DNA from: Leptodactylus fallax
Taxonomy: Eukaryota > Chordata > Amphibia > Anura > Leptodactylidae
Direction of reading: 5' to 3'
Length of the DNA stretch: 64,000 nucleotides
Assembly: GCA_947044405.1 (NCBI GenBank)
Contig: CAMRHE010000035.1
Span: 6,359,501 to 6,423,500 of the forward strand
Within the stretch, counting starts at the first letter, position 1, and every line of letters starts with the position of its first letter. Both the position numbers and the translations under genes were made by a program. The notes beneath the pieces are model-generated. The model worked only from the letters and a program-made list of their open reading frames with translations, was not told the origin of the DNA and made no database searches. Positions 1 through 12,639 of this stretch are shown piece by piece.

Positions 1-574
1 TCACCAAGACATACTAATTCAAAGAAGCAAACCAATTAACAAAAATGTGTCTATTATTGTGAAACTGGACCAACCCTCACTTCCATAAATACTACTACAG
101 TGTAATAAAGTGGTGGTGCTAGAAAGTGGGTAGGTTTATCAGCCATGTGATTCATACACTACTAAATTAATTCAATAAATAAATACAATCCATGAAGTGC
201 TTACCCCGCCGCTTGTGCATACCCAGAGGGAATGCATCATCGTATGTTATGTGTTCTACACCACCTGAAACTGACACTATTCTTTAGTGAAGTATATTGC
301 AACATTTATTTCCATCACCTGCACTATTGATTTATGAAAAAAATAAGTAAATGTATATTTACACTTTAAGCATTATTAATCTAAAACTAGACAACTCCTT
401 TAAATTTCAAATTATTTCAAATATTGTTTTAGATTTTTAAAATTGTATGTTATCTTTCCTATTTCATATGCTTTTTTCATATTACTAGTAATCCTGGTGC
501 GGACATATTTCTTTTTAATTATAGGACTAAGCATCTTTTAAACAATTGTTGCCAAAAAGAGCTCTTCTCAATAA
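1..574. other. A+T-rich intergenic DNA
   Basis: I see no open frame of convincing composition, no terminal repeats and no recognisable element here. The stretch is A+T rich with scattered short homopolymers. Confidence 0.5.
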
Positions 575-880
575 AATAAAATTTGAAATTTTTGCAATGT
601 ATTGAAAAGGAAAAACTAAAATATTGCATTGACATAAGTGTTTAGACCCTTTATACAGTACTTTGTAGAAGAACCTTTTGCAGTGATTGCAGCTTCCTGT
701 CTTCCTGAGTATGATGCCACAAGGTCTACACATCTGGATTTGGGGATTTTCTTCCATTTTTCTCTGCAGATCCTCTCAAGCTCTGTCAGGTTGGTTGGGG
801 ACCTTTAGTGGGCAACCATTTTCAGGTGTTTCCAGAGATGTTCTATTGGGTTCACATCAGGACCTCAGTGTTGTTGGTCA
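575..880 (-). mobile_element. Tc1-like transposon fragment (3' end)
   Basis: Read on the minus strand, this stretch has the layout of the last part of a Tc1-type transposase gene and its trailing sequence. The plus strand carries the familiar Tc1 C-terminal region in antisense, such as the stretch around 740-870 about bases flanking a conserved Leu/Arg-rich tail, and the outer part resembles the inverted repeat of family D at 6355-7834. The frame is broken and only about 300 bp survive, so no domain is intact. It is a dead fragment. Family placement is by resemblance only, and both boundaries are approximate. Confidence 0.6.
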
Positions 881-1768
881 CCTATCTTACTAAGAACCTT
901 ATTCCTATAATGCACTAAGAAGAAACCTGGTTGTTTCAAATTTTTCCCTTTAAGAATTAGGAAGACTCTTGTGTAGAGGGCAAAAAGGCAATTCAAAACT
1001 CTACACACCTTCACTGGTGCTCTCCACAAGGAGAGAGATTCCCTTTTCTGAGCCACTCATTGCTTCCCACCAAGCCAGCCAGTTTCGCTCTGCTCTGCAC
1101 TGATGAGGGACAAAATCCCGAAACAGCGCTGTATGCAGATGAGAGATATTGGCTTGTCTAATATCCCTTTTGCTTTCTCAAGACTCAGTGGGTCAAAAGA
1201 AAATTGAGGATTTGTCACATCCAATAGAGAGCGCTTGAGCTTCTCAGCTTCTTTTCCCATAATGCCTTGTGATGTGGTCTTTTTTGTGTCATCTGATCTC
1301 TTTCTATTCCCTGCCAGGGTCATTACAGCATTGAAGTCTCTAGCAACCAATTTAAGCAGAACTGGGTTTGAGAGAAATTTATATTGGAGATCTCAACAGA
1401 AGGGCTCAGATGTTATATATTGAGCATACCAGCAGGGGTATCCAGTACAGCAAGAAGCAGACTCGCCTCAAGGTCAGAGGATTGTGATTTAAATAAATTG
1501 GCATTCAATTGCTGATAAGAAGTATAACTTCTCCTTATCTATCAACTGATGGGGACCCCAGTGTCACCCTGACCCAGAGCTTCTTCACAAGATGGGTTTC
1601 TTGCTAGAGGGCAAGGTCTGTCGCCAGCCTCTCAAGGTGCCGAAGAACAGTTGTGCAATTTGTGGGGTAATAGCCAGTTAACGTTCTAAGGCAATAGTTT
1701 CATGATCTGATTTCGATGCAGGATTAATATTGCTAATTGATCCTGTTGCAACCCAAAATACAAACATA
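881..1768. other. Unassigned sequence containing an interspersed repeat
   Basis: Apart from the repeat at about 1060-1290, I recognise nothing here. The open frames are short and on opposite strands over the same bases, which is what chance produces. The stretch ends at the TA target of the Tc1 element that starts at 1769. Confidence 0.4.
1060..1290 (+). repeat. Interspersed repeat shared with 35015-35195
   Basis: The stretch around GAAACAGCGCTGTATGCAGA and the following ~170 bp recurs in the same orientation at about 35035-35195 with scattered substitutions. The shared part ends near a CCCATAATGCCTTGTGAT motif in both places. The family is unknown to me. It has no obvious coding content, poly-A tail or inverted ends within the shared part. 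Confidence 0.7.
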
Positions 1769-3373
1769 CAGTGGGGGAAAAAAAGTATTTAGTCAGCCAC
1801 CAATTGCCCAAGTTCTTCTACTTAAAAAGATGAGAGAGGCCTGTATTTGACATCATAGGTAGACCTCAACTATGAGAGACAAAGAGACAAAATGAGAAAA
1901 CAAATCCAGAAAATCACATTGTCTGATTTTTAAAGAATTTATTTGCAAATTATGGTGGAAAATAAGTATTGGGTCACCTACAAACAAGCAAGATTTCTGG
2001 CTCTCACAGACCTGTAACTTCTTTAAGAGGCTCCTCCGTCCTCCGTCCTGTAGTAATGGCACCTGTTTGAAATTGTTATCAATATAAAAGACACCTGTCC
2101 ACAACCTCAAACAGACACACTCCAAACTCCACTATGGTAAAGAACAAAAAGCTGTGGAAGGACACCAGAAACAAAATTGTAGACCTGCACCAGACTGGGA
2201 AGACTGAATCTGCAATAGGCAAGCAGCTTGGTGTGACGAAATCAACTGTGGGAGCAGTTTAATTAAAAAATGGAAGACATACAATACCACTGATAATCTC
2301 CCTCGATCAGGGGCTCCACGCAAGATCTCACCCCGTGGGGTCAAAATGATCACAAGAAAAATGAGCAAAAATCCCAGAACCACACGGGGGGACCTAGTGA
2401 ATGACCTGCAGAAAGCTGGGACTAACATAACAAAGGCTACCGTCAGTAACACACTATGCCGCCAGGGACTCAGATCCTGCAGTGCCAGACGTGTCCCCCT
2501 GCTTAAGCTAGTACATATCCAGGCCCGTCTGAAGTAAATAGAGAGCATTTGGATGTTTCAGAAGAGTATTGGGAGAATGTCATATGGACAGATGAAACCA
2601 AAGTAGAACTGTTTGGTAGAGACACAAGTAGATGTGTTTGGAGGAGAGTGAATGCTGAGTTGCATCCAAAGAACACCATACCTACTGTGAAGCATGGAGG
2701 TGGCAACATCATGCTTTGGGGCTGTTTCTCTGCAAAGGGATCAGTACAACTGATCCATGTACATGAAAGAATGAATGGGGCCATATATCGTGAGATTCTG
2801 AGTGCAAACCTCCTTCCATCAGCAAGGGTATTGAAGATGAAACGTGGCTGGGTCTTTCAGCATGACAATGATCCCAAGCACACCGCCAGGGCAATGAAGG
2901 AGTGACTTCGTAAGAAGCATTTCAAGGTCCTGGAGTGGCCTAGCCAGTCTCCAGATCTCAACCCCATAGAAAACCTTTGGAGGGAGTTGAAAGTCCGTGT
3001 TGCCCAGTGACAGCCCCAAAACATCACTGCTTTAGAGGAGATCTGCATGGAGGAATGGGCCAACATACCAGCAATAGCGTGCGCCAACCTTGTGAAGACT
3101 TACAGAAAACGTTTGACCTCTGTCATTGCCAACGAAGGATATATAACAAAGTATTGAGATGAACTTTTGTTATTGACCAAATACTTATTTTACACCATAA
3201 TTTGCAAATAAATTCTTTAAATATCAGACAATGTGATTTTCTGGATTTGTTTTCTCATTTTGTCTCTCATAGTTGAGGTCTACCTATGATGTCAATTACA
3301 GGCCTCTCTCATCTTTTTAAGTGGGAGAACTTGCACAATTGGTGGCTGACTAAATACTTTTTTTTCCCCACTG
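1769..3373 (+). mobile_element. Tc1-like transposon, family A (near full length)
   Basis: The element starts with CAGTGGGGG next to TA (1767-1768) and ends CCCCACTG followed by TA (3374-3375), which is the TA target duplication of the Tc1/mariner superfamily. The terminal inverted repeats are about 200 bp or more. Each has an outer copy of a GTATTTAGTCAGCCACC motif and an inner related copy near 1967-1985, like the IR/DR arrangement of the Sleeping Beauty group. The length of 1,605 bp fits a full-length member. It encodes a broken transposase on the plus strand. Two mini-copies of the same ends lie at 5811-6136 and 11370-11696. Confidence 0.9.
2134..3157 (+). pseudogene. Tc1-type transposase, family A (broken)
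   Basis: In life this enzyme cuts the element out and inserts it at TA in nuclear DNA. The ATG at 2134 opens a helix-turn-helix region ([19 protein letters not shown]). The reading frame changes near 2262 and again between about 2537 and 2549. The DDE catalytic core is recognisable: [11 protein letters not shown] (first Asp), [10 protein letters not shown] (second Asp) and [11 protein letters not shown] (Glu). In-frame stops occur at 2903-2905, where a Trp or Arg codon is expected after MKE, and near 3008. The end, GYITKY and a stop, is the usual Tc1 C-terminus. The product would be about 340 residues if whole. With two frameshifts and two stops it cannot make active enzyme. Confidence 0.9.
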
Positions 3374-3578
3374 TACATATACATGGATGCTTTGTTATAT
3401 CAATTAGATACAACTCTAAACAACAAAAAGAATAGCTCAGTATGGAAAAACAACAAAAGTCTCACTTCTCATTTCACCTGTAGGAACGTTCAATTGTGTA
3501 TGGGTCTTTGCTCTTACCTAACATGTGGGGGCACTGTCTTTCTGGTGACAGTGGGGTATTTATTTTCCTCACTGTATA
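3374..3578 (+). repeat. 205-bp segment, left arm of an inverted duplication
   Basis: This segment lies between the end of Tc1 family A and a family B terminal repeat. It recurs in reverse complement at 5606-5810, also 205 bp, almost without change. Near its right end it carries a piece that looks like the terminal repeat of another Tc1 family (CAGTGAGGAAAATAAATA on the opposite strand). The arms extend on both sides into the family A and family B ends. Confidence 0.85.
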
Positions 3579-3754
3579 CACACGTGGACAAAATTGTTGG
3601 TACCCCTCGTTTAATGAAAGAAAATCCCACAATGGTCACAGAAATAACTTGAATCTGACAAAAGTAATAATATATAAAAATTCTATGAAAATGAACAAAT
3701 GAAAGTCAAACATTGCTTTTCAACCATGCTTCAACAGAATTTTTAAAAAAAGAA
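3579..3754 (+). mobile_element. Tc1-like family B, isolated terminal repeat
   Basis: CACACGTGGACAAAATTG begins after TA at 3577-3578. About 175 bp of the long family B terminal repeat follow, matching in inverse the 3' repeat at 5428-5605 and directly the left end at 11701. The coding part is missing. The repeat stops abruptly at an A-run near 3754, where unrelated sequence starts. Confidence 0.85.
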
Positions 3755-4308
3755 TGGAATTCAAGGACATCACAGGAGTGAACTCCAAGGTGTATGAAAT
3801 GGCTGAGAATTATACAACCCATGTTACGAAGTGGGGTTGGAAGAGTTGGGGATTGTTGAGCGGAGGTGGACAAGACAGAGAAGGGGACAGTCAATCCTTT
3901 CTTAAGTAACATCAGATATTCATTCTCTATGTGAGCAGTAGTCCATGTGCAGTCCCCCATGCCTAGGCCATCTTGCTGGTTTCACTTGTTAATGTCCTGA
4001 TTCAGAGAGGTATTAGAAGGTATCTGTGAGTTTGAATCCTCCAGTGGTGCAGCCTGGGCAAACTGTGGATCTGCAATAATGTGAGTTTTACCATCAGGGT
4101 AATATACCTGGATTGCTGCTTGATGTTGCAGGAGAATTGTCACTTGTGTTGGTAGAATTCCAAGAAAAATTCGCTGAAAGTCTTGCACTTTCTGGAAAGC
4201 TATGCAGACTAGTCAGAGAAAAGTACTTCCAAATGTGAATGTTTTGATTTTAGTACAAGGCCTCAACATAACAAAATGTTAAAAAAATGAAAGTTTGTAG
4301 GTGTTGTG
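3755..4308. other. Unassigned segment, possible LINE ORF1 remnant on minus strand
   Basis: The minus-strand frame 4188-3982 reads through a segment with VYYPDGKTHIIADPQFA. This loosely resembles the C-terminal domain of L1/Tx1-type ORF1 proteins, where a Tyr-Pro-containing strand is followed by a DG-T-H-F-DP pattern. The resemblance is weak and confined to about 30 residues. The rest of the segment shows nothing I recognise. Confidence 0.3.

Positions 4309-4354
<46 letters not shown>
4309..4354. repeat. (TAGA)n microsatellite
   Basis: About eleven uninterrupted TAGA units. The antisense reading gives a spurious Leu-Ser-Ile-Tyr repeat peptide. Confidence 0.97.
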
Positions 4355-4361
4355 CACCTGC

Positions 4362-4513
4362 CACGACAAGGCAACCTCATTTAGGTGGGACCCTACACTA
4401 AATAGACATACCTCTGAGTCTACAGTGTGAACACAGGGCAATAAGCATACCTCTATTGGACCCAGAACAAGTCTACGGTGTGAACACAGGGCAAGTAGGA
4501 GGTTACCTTGTCG
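4362..4513. repeat. Small foldback repeat next to the TAGA microsatellite
   Basis: CACGACAAGGCAACCTC at 4362-4378 is matched in inverse by GAGGTTACCTTGTCG at 4499-4513. Between them a ~23-bp direct repeat, whose core is GTGTGAACACAGGGCAA, occurs near 4424-4441 and 4478-4494. The size of ~150 bp and the structure suggest a miniature inverted-repeat element, with the microsatellite as its left neighbour. I do not recognise the family. Confidence 0.5.
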
Positions 4514-4669
4514 GGATAGGTTGGCTTCCTACTGTTTGATCAAATATGTATAACAAAGAACCTCAAATTTATATCTTTAGTGCATAGATCATATTAGTTT
4601 ATCTATATGTGCCAATTATGGTAATAACGTAGTTTCCATCTCTGTTCTTTATATGTCTTAGTATATATA

Positions 4670-5605
<936 letters not shown>

Positions 5606-5810
5606 TATACAGTGAGGAAAATAAATACCCCACTGTCACCAGAAAGACAGTGCCCCCACATGTTAGGTAAGAGCAAAGACCCATACACAATTGAACGTTC
5701 CTACAGGTGAAATGAGAAGTGAGACTTTTGTTGTTTTTCCATACTGAGCTATTCTTTTTGTTGTTTAGAGTTGTATCTAATTGATATAACAAAGCATCCA
5801 TGTATATGTA
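5606..5810 (-). repeat. 205-bp segment, right arm of the inverted duplication
   Basis: Reverse complement of 3374-3578 and of equal length, bordered by the same family B end on one side and a family A end on the other. In the short overlapping frames of the two arms, only one residue differs over about 68 codons. Confidence 0.85.
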
Positions 5811-6136
5811 CAGTGGGGAAAAAAAGTATTTAGTCAGCCACCAATTGTGCAAGTTCTCCCACTTAAAAAGATGAGAGAAGCCTGTAATTGACATCATAGG
5901 TAGACCTCAACTATGAGAGGCAAAAAAGAAAAAACATATCTAGAAAATCACATTGTATGATTTTTTAAGAATTTATATGCAAATTATCAGACAATGTGAT
6001 TTTCTGGATATGTTTTCTCATTTTGTCTCTCATAGTTGAGGTCTACCTATGATGTCAATTACAGGCCTCTCTCATCGTTTTTAAGTGGAAGAACTTGCAC
6101 AATTGGTGGCTGACTAAATACTTTTTTTCCCCACTG
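5811..6136. mobile_element. Family A mini-element (foldback, 326 bp)
   Basis: Two family A terminal repeats are joined head to head with almost nothing between them. CAGTGGGG follows TA at 5809-5810 and CCCCACTG precedes TA at 6137-6138. The element is nearly a perfect palindrome around 5965 and has no coding content. A sister copy, 327 bp, lies at 11370-11696. Confidence 0.9.
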
Positions 6137-6354
6137 TATACAGCAGTATATATTACCTTCAAATGTCACATTACATTAAGCACCTCATGGATACAAATAT
6201 GACTTTATGTAATGCTTTTGCTAATGTATTACATGAGCACACGTAGCTAACATTTGGATACTCTACCCAAATCACTATGATTTATGCCATGAAAGTAAAA
6301 CAGGTTGTGGCTTCTAGAAATAGTAACATGTCATACTATGTAATGAAACATTTC

Positions 6355-7834
6355 ATTAATGTACACTCAGCACCCCATCTTCACAGAAAAAAACAGAAAT
6401 GTAGATATTTTTGCAAATTTATTAAAAAAGAAAAACTGAAATATCACATGGTCATAAGTATTCAGACCCTTTGCTGTGACACTCATATTTAACTCACATG
6501 CTGTCCATTTCCTTCTGATCCTCCTTGAGATGGTTCTACTCCTTCATTGGAATCCAGATGTGTTTAATTAAACTGATTGGACTTGATTAGGAAAGGCACA
6601 CACCTGTCTATATAAGACCACACAGCTCACAGTGCATGTCAGAGCAAATGAGAATCATGAGGTCAAAGGAACTGCTCAAGGAGCTCAGAGACAGAATTGT
6701 GGCAAGGCACAGATCTGGCTAAGGTTACAAAAGAATTTCTGCAGCACTTAAGGTTCCTAAGAGCACAGTGACCTCCATAATCCTAAAATGGAAGAAGTTT
6801 GGGACGACCAGAACTCTTTCTAGACTTGGCCATCCAGCCAAACTGGGAGAAGAGCCTTGGTGAGAGAGGTAAAGAAGAATCCAAAGATCACTGTGGCTGA
6901 GCTCCAGAGATGCAGTAGGGAGATGGGAGAATGTTCCACAAAGTCAACTATCACTGCAACCCTCCACCAGTCGGGGATTTAGGGCAGAGTGGCCCAAAGG
7001 AAGCCTATCCTCAGTGCAAGACATATGAAAGCCCACATAGAGTTTGCCAAAAAACACATGAAGGACTCCCAGACTATGAGAAATAAGATTCTCTGGTCTG
7101 TTGAGACGAAGATTGAACTTTTTGGCGTTAATTCTAAGCAGTATGTGTGGAGAAAACCAGGCACTGTTCATCACCTACCCAATACAATCCCAACAGTGAA
7201 ATATGGTGGTGGCAGCATCATGCTATGAGTTTGTTTTTCGGCTGCAGGGACAGGACAACTGGTTACAATTGAAGGAAAGATGAATGCGGCCAAGTACAGA
7301 GATATCCTGGAAGAAAACCTCTTACAGAGTGCTCTTGACCTCAGACTTGGCTGAAGGTTCACCTTCCAACAAGACAATGACCCTAAGCACACAGCTAAAA
7401 TAACAAAGGAGTGGCTTTGAAACAACTCTGTGACCATTCTTGACTGACCCAGCCAGAGCTCTGACCTCAACCCAATTGAGCATCTCTGGAGAGAACTGAA
7501 AATGGCTGTCCACCAACGTTCACCATTCAACCTGTGGGAACTGGAGAGGATCTGTAAGGAAGAATGGCAAAGGATCCCCAAATCCAGATGTGAAAAACTT
7601 GTTGCATTACTCCCAAGAAGACTCATGGCTGTACTAGCTCAAAAGGGTGCTTCTACTCAATACTGAGCAAAGTGTCTGAATACTTATGACCATGTGATAT
7701 TTCAGTTTTTCTTTTTTAATAAATTTGCAAAAATATCTACATTTCTGTTTTTGTTCTGTCAAGATGGGGTGCTGAGTGTACATTAATGAGAAATAAAATG
7801 AACATTTTTGCTTTTATACTTTCCGTACCCACTG
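6355..7834 (+). mobile_element. Tc1-like transposon, family D
   Basis: Inverted repeats flank a transposase remnant. The left repeat is recognisable from about 6358 (CATTAATGTACACTCAGCACC). The right repeat ends CCGTACCCACTG at 7834, followed by TA at 7835-7836. The outermost ~45 bases expected on the left do not match, so the left end is lost or decayed. Length is about 1.48 kb. Confidence 0.85.
6648..7666 (+). pseudogene. Tc1-type transposase, family D (broken)
   Basis: The ATG at 6648 starts a helix-turn-helix region (ELRDRIVARHRSG), broken by a stop at about 6720 where GEGY would be expected. Further stops and a frame change follow near 6860. The middle reads [19 protein letters not shown]: the first catalytic Asp (WSDETK in this family) is Val here. 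[11 protein letters not shown] (second Asp) and [10 protein letters not shown] (Glu) survive, but stops interrupt LWGCF near 7226 and the region near 7446. The end at 7664-7666 after STQY matches the family end. The combined stops and the lost Asp make it clearly dead. Confidence 0.88.
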
Positions 7835-7836
7835 TA

Positions 7837-9256
7837 TATATGGGTATATATTAATTATACAATACTTGGTGGCCGTCTGTTTCACATTTTAAGACTGTTT
7901 TTGTCATTAGCTTTTAAAACAAGGGGATTAAACTACATATTATTTAATTATTGTAATATGGATGCTAATGGCCAACTCCATTACAGACATCTGAAATGGT
8001 CCTTAGAGTCAAACAATTTAGTACTAGAATATCTAAATTCCATGATGGATAACAAGAAGCAAAAATGCCCTCAATTATTGCTGCTTGCTGAGATATTGCT
8101 GCTTAGCTCCTACACATGGCACCCAAAGTGCAAATGGTTTTGTAAATTCAAACCATCATGAACCTGGATAAAGCCAACAGACAACAGACACTTAGATTGT
8201 TCTACTGCTAGGTTCAGCACAGATATGAAGATGGTAACACTGCCTCCTGGATGGTTCATGTTTTAATGTGCCTGAGACCAGCCTTTTCTTGAAAACTGCA
8301 AAGATAGATCAGATGCATTGAGATATCCACTGCATTCTAGCATCTATCATGCAGGCATGACACAGGAAAAGAGCAATATATGAGCACAGTCAGTAAAGTT
8401 GCTGCTGTCTGTAAATAATATCCCATTTGTAACCACACAAGCAGCCAAAAGTACATACAAGTACATAGAAGACTTTTTTCTTACATTATAAGTTGTGAGA
8501 TGCTGCAGAATCTTCAGTCCATGTAGTTTGCAGGCATCTGAGAGGCTGTGAGTAGATTCAGCCCCTTCCATTTGCCCCATCCCATCTCACTGTCTTTCAG
8601 TCTTACTTATCTAATTTATCTAGGGACATACTTCCCAAGTAACAAAGGAATCAACTGTAAATTAGCTAGAAGGGAGACACCTAGTGACTCTTTTTTCAAG
8701 AAAAAAACAGCAACATTTTTAATTTACATTTACATGCTCTATGAAATGAGACTAAGTTTTCAGAAAAGTCAATTTAAAACATTGCTCAGTTACATTGTTT
8801 TTTGTTGCCTTCTGTGATTGGATTTCACACTGCAGCAGTTTAACCAATTTCTGAAGTTAACTATGCTACATAAGAATATAATGTGTGATTTATTAAGAAG
8901 ACTTATTGCAAAATAAATATGTGCCAAATACATTATGGTGAAATCAATGCCTCTATTCCAGGCAAGAACATTAGGATTCAAACTACAATTAGCGATTGCA
9001 GAGGAATATACCAAGTGCCAGAAATTCACTGCAAAGAAATGTTAACCATATGTTTCACAGAGATATTTCCATTGAAAATCACATAATGCAGCGCTGAAGG
9101 TTATGAAAATGGTTTATAGCACAAAGCCAGTTTTATTGGCAAAGATGCATTGCATCAAGGAAACCTGTGATATCATAATATACCATTTACAGATCTGTAT
9201 ACTGTTCACTTGAGTATTTCACTGATTTGTATACAAGACTCAATGAGAAAATCAAG
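7837..9256. other. Intergenic DNA without recognisable features
   Basis: Short open frames on both strands lack any motif I know, and no terminal repeats or tandem units are visible. Confidence 0.45.
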
Positions 9257-9261
9257 ACAAG

Positions 9262-9919
9262 TGTTAGGGTCTTGCCAGACATAGCAATACCCTCACACTA
9301 CTGTAGGGGTCTGGGAGGAAGGACAGAGACAAGTGAGCCCTAATCTCACCCCAGCCACTGTCCCTTCCTATTGCCTCAGTTTACCCTAAATGGTAAAAGG
9401 ACAACTCGAAGACGAGCCCTATACTGAGTAAAGTGACACTCAGAACAAAACAAACAACATAGAAGAATGGTAAACAAGCCAGGGGTCACAACCAGAGAAA
9501 AGAAGTACAAATCGAAATCCAATAGAGTAGTCACAAGGCAAGCCAAAGGTCAGAGATAATAGCAAGGTAAATAACAAACGTACAAAGAAAACAGGCAAAG
9601 TCAGTGCAATAACTAGCAACTTGCTGTGAAAGTGACATCCCGTATATACTGTAGAAAGTCTGGGCCCAGCCCCAGACCTGATAGGTACACATGCTGTCAA
9701 TCACACAGGCAAGATAAATATTAACTATATGTGGTCCAGAGAGAAACAATGCTCAGAACACAGGTGTGGCTGGAAATCCATTACATAGCAAGGAAACTAG
9801 GACCATGTTCAGACTAAGCATCCAGAATCCTAAGCAAAGAATCAAACTGAGGACGCCTCCTACGCCGCGGCGTGCGAGCAGAGGGTGGCGCAGAGACCTG
9901 AACAGGCAGAGACATAACA
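9262..9919 (-). mobile_element. Solo LTR with 5-bp target duplication
   Basis: The 658-bp segment starts TGTTAGGGTC and ends GACATAACA, so both strands have TG...CA-type ends. ACAAG lies immediately on both sides (9257-9261 and 9920-9924), the 5-bp duplication expected of Ty3-type integration. No internal retroviral coding sequence is present, so this is a single LTR left after recombination. Orientation is a guess by analogy with the LTR at 44638-45310, which also ends in CCTAACA-type sequence on the minus strand. Confidence 0.8.
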
Positions 9920-9924
9920 ACAAG

Positions 9925-11313
9925 ACACAAATCATAGGCATAAAATGTCTTTGGAGAGATAAGTCCTTTAGTTTACAGCCATCAGTCTTAACTCGCCCAT
10001 ATACATGCTTGTCTTCTGATGAAGTTTTCTAAACGTTCAATTTTTTGTATGTTATAATAATCAAACATACATAATATAAACATATATGCAGACACAAAGA
10101 CATAAACTAATGGGTCAGTTTCTTAGGAGCAGATTAAAGGGGTAGTGCCCTTATACATACTTATCCACTATCCACTGAAAGTTCCCTGCATCCTCCCTGT
10201 AAATGAAGCTCTAGTGCACTTGCCTGACTGGCACTCTATTCACTACTATGAGGCTGCCGAGACTACATTTGTGTGTGCTCTGCTAAGTCTGTCATCCATA
10301 ACACTATCCTCAGTGGACAATAATAATATCATATGGTGTAACACATAATTGTCTCTAAGTAACAACTTGGAAATATAGATTAAACTTTCTTAAAATCATA
10401 TTTGTATCTTCTCAGCTAGAATGTACAGTTATTTAAAATGGCAAAACCTTTCTTTAAAAAAAAAGCTTGTCAAGAATTATATACAAAAGTACTGGCCTAC
10501 AGTAAGTAAAATGTAGCAAATATACTGTAGGTAATATGTCTTAATTACCCTATCTGTGCTTGCGAGCTTAACCTATAACCCACAGGGAATATCTGCAACG
10601 CTCATGTAAAGCAAAGGATACAAGAAAAGATCAGCTCCCTATCATAAATTCTGAAATGTAGACCGATCAATATTATCATTTTTCTCTCGGATTACAATTA
10701 CTTTGTCTTTAAACATTCTCTGTAGTCGTCCATGCTACACATTAAAATCTGAAAATGAATTAGGTTTTTGAAGTGGAAAAATGAATACAATAAAACAATT
10801 TATGGAAAAACATGTTAATATCTTTGTCTGTTGATTGTAGAGTTATTTGCTACATCATATTACTACAGCCCTTAGCACATCAGTATTCATTGGTTAACTC
10901 ATTGACTAAATCCCTTCAACTAGGTATTCACTTACATGTGAATAGGCTAAATTTGATTATTAATACATTTTAAATAAACACTGATGCAAAGTATGGTGGA
11001 GCAACATTAACTATAATGAGATATCAATGTCTGGAATGTCAAATAGGGCCTACTTTTGTTTGTATACAAAAATAGCTTCACTTACTGTAAACTGGCCACA
11101 TATTTTCAATAGCTGAGCTTTTGGCTGACAGCCACCTTCAATGAACTTCTATACATATTCACACTTGGTTAGCCTGAGTGTGCATGTGTTTTTAACAGGA
11201 AAACAGGAAATATACCATTGCCAGACACCTCTAGCTGCAGATTAACTTTTTATGCACATTAAATGGTGAGCTAGCCTTACCTACATTGGTGGGTTCATCC
11301 CAGCTAAGTCTAA
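9925..11313. other. Intergenic DNA with one possible TTAA-element end
   Basis: TTAA at 10134-10137 followed by AGGGGTAGTGCCC looks like the left end of a TTAA-targeted foldback element, but I find no matching right end. The rest is A+T rich and featureless. Confidence 0.4.
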
Positions 11314-11315
11314 TA

Positions 11316-11331
11316 CACACGTGGACAAAAT
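11316..11331 (+). mobile_element. Family B terminal fragment (16 bp)
   Basis: CACACGTGGACAAAAT after TA at 11314-11315 is identical to the outermost 16 bases of family B. It then changes to the 31-bp flank shared with 6144-6174. Together with the far end at 12635 it brackets a 1.3-kb block. Confidence 0.75.
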
Positions 11332-11369
11332 GTAATGTGACATTTGAAGGTAATATATACTGTTATATA

Positions 11370-11696
11370 CAGTGGGGAAAAAAAAGTATTTAGTCAGCCA
11401 CCAATTGTGCAAGTTCTCCCACTTAAAAAGATGAGAGAGGCCTGTAATTGACATCATAGGTAGACCTCAACTATGAGAGACAAAATGAGAAAGCATATTC
11501 AGAAAATCACATTGTCTGATAATTTGCATATAAATTCTTAAAAAATCATACAATTTGATTTTCTAGATATGTTTTTTTCTTTTTGCCTCTCATAGTTGAG
11601 GTCTACATATGATGTCAATTACAGGCTTCTCTCATCTTTTTAAGTATGAGAACTTGCACAATCGGTGGCTAACTAAATACTTTTTTTTCCTCACTG
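11370..11696. mobile_element. Family A mini-element (foldback, 327 bp)
   Basis: CAGTGGGG follows TA (11368-11369) and the end CTCACTG precedes TA (11697-11698). It is a head-to-head pair of family A terminal repeats without coding sequence. The 31 bases to its left (11332-11362) are the reverse complement of 6144-6174 next to the other mini-copy, so the flanks moved or were duplicated together with it. Confidence 0.88.
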
Positions 11697-11700
11697 TATA

Positions 11701-12635
<935 letters not shown>

Positions 12636-12639
12636 TATG

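Noticed and set aside
4250..4441. Minus-strand frame with a Leu-Ser-Ile-Tyr repeat
   Set aside because: It is the translation of the TAGA microsatellite.
8548..9029. Possible small host genes
   Set aside because: Overlapping frames on both strands, hydrophobic by A+T bias, with no splice-site pattern or motif that I can support.
9440..9941. Membrane-protein-like minus-strand frames (Leu/Phe/Cys rich)
   Set aside because: They fall inside the solo LTR and reflect its T-rich minus strand.
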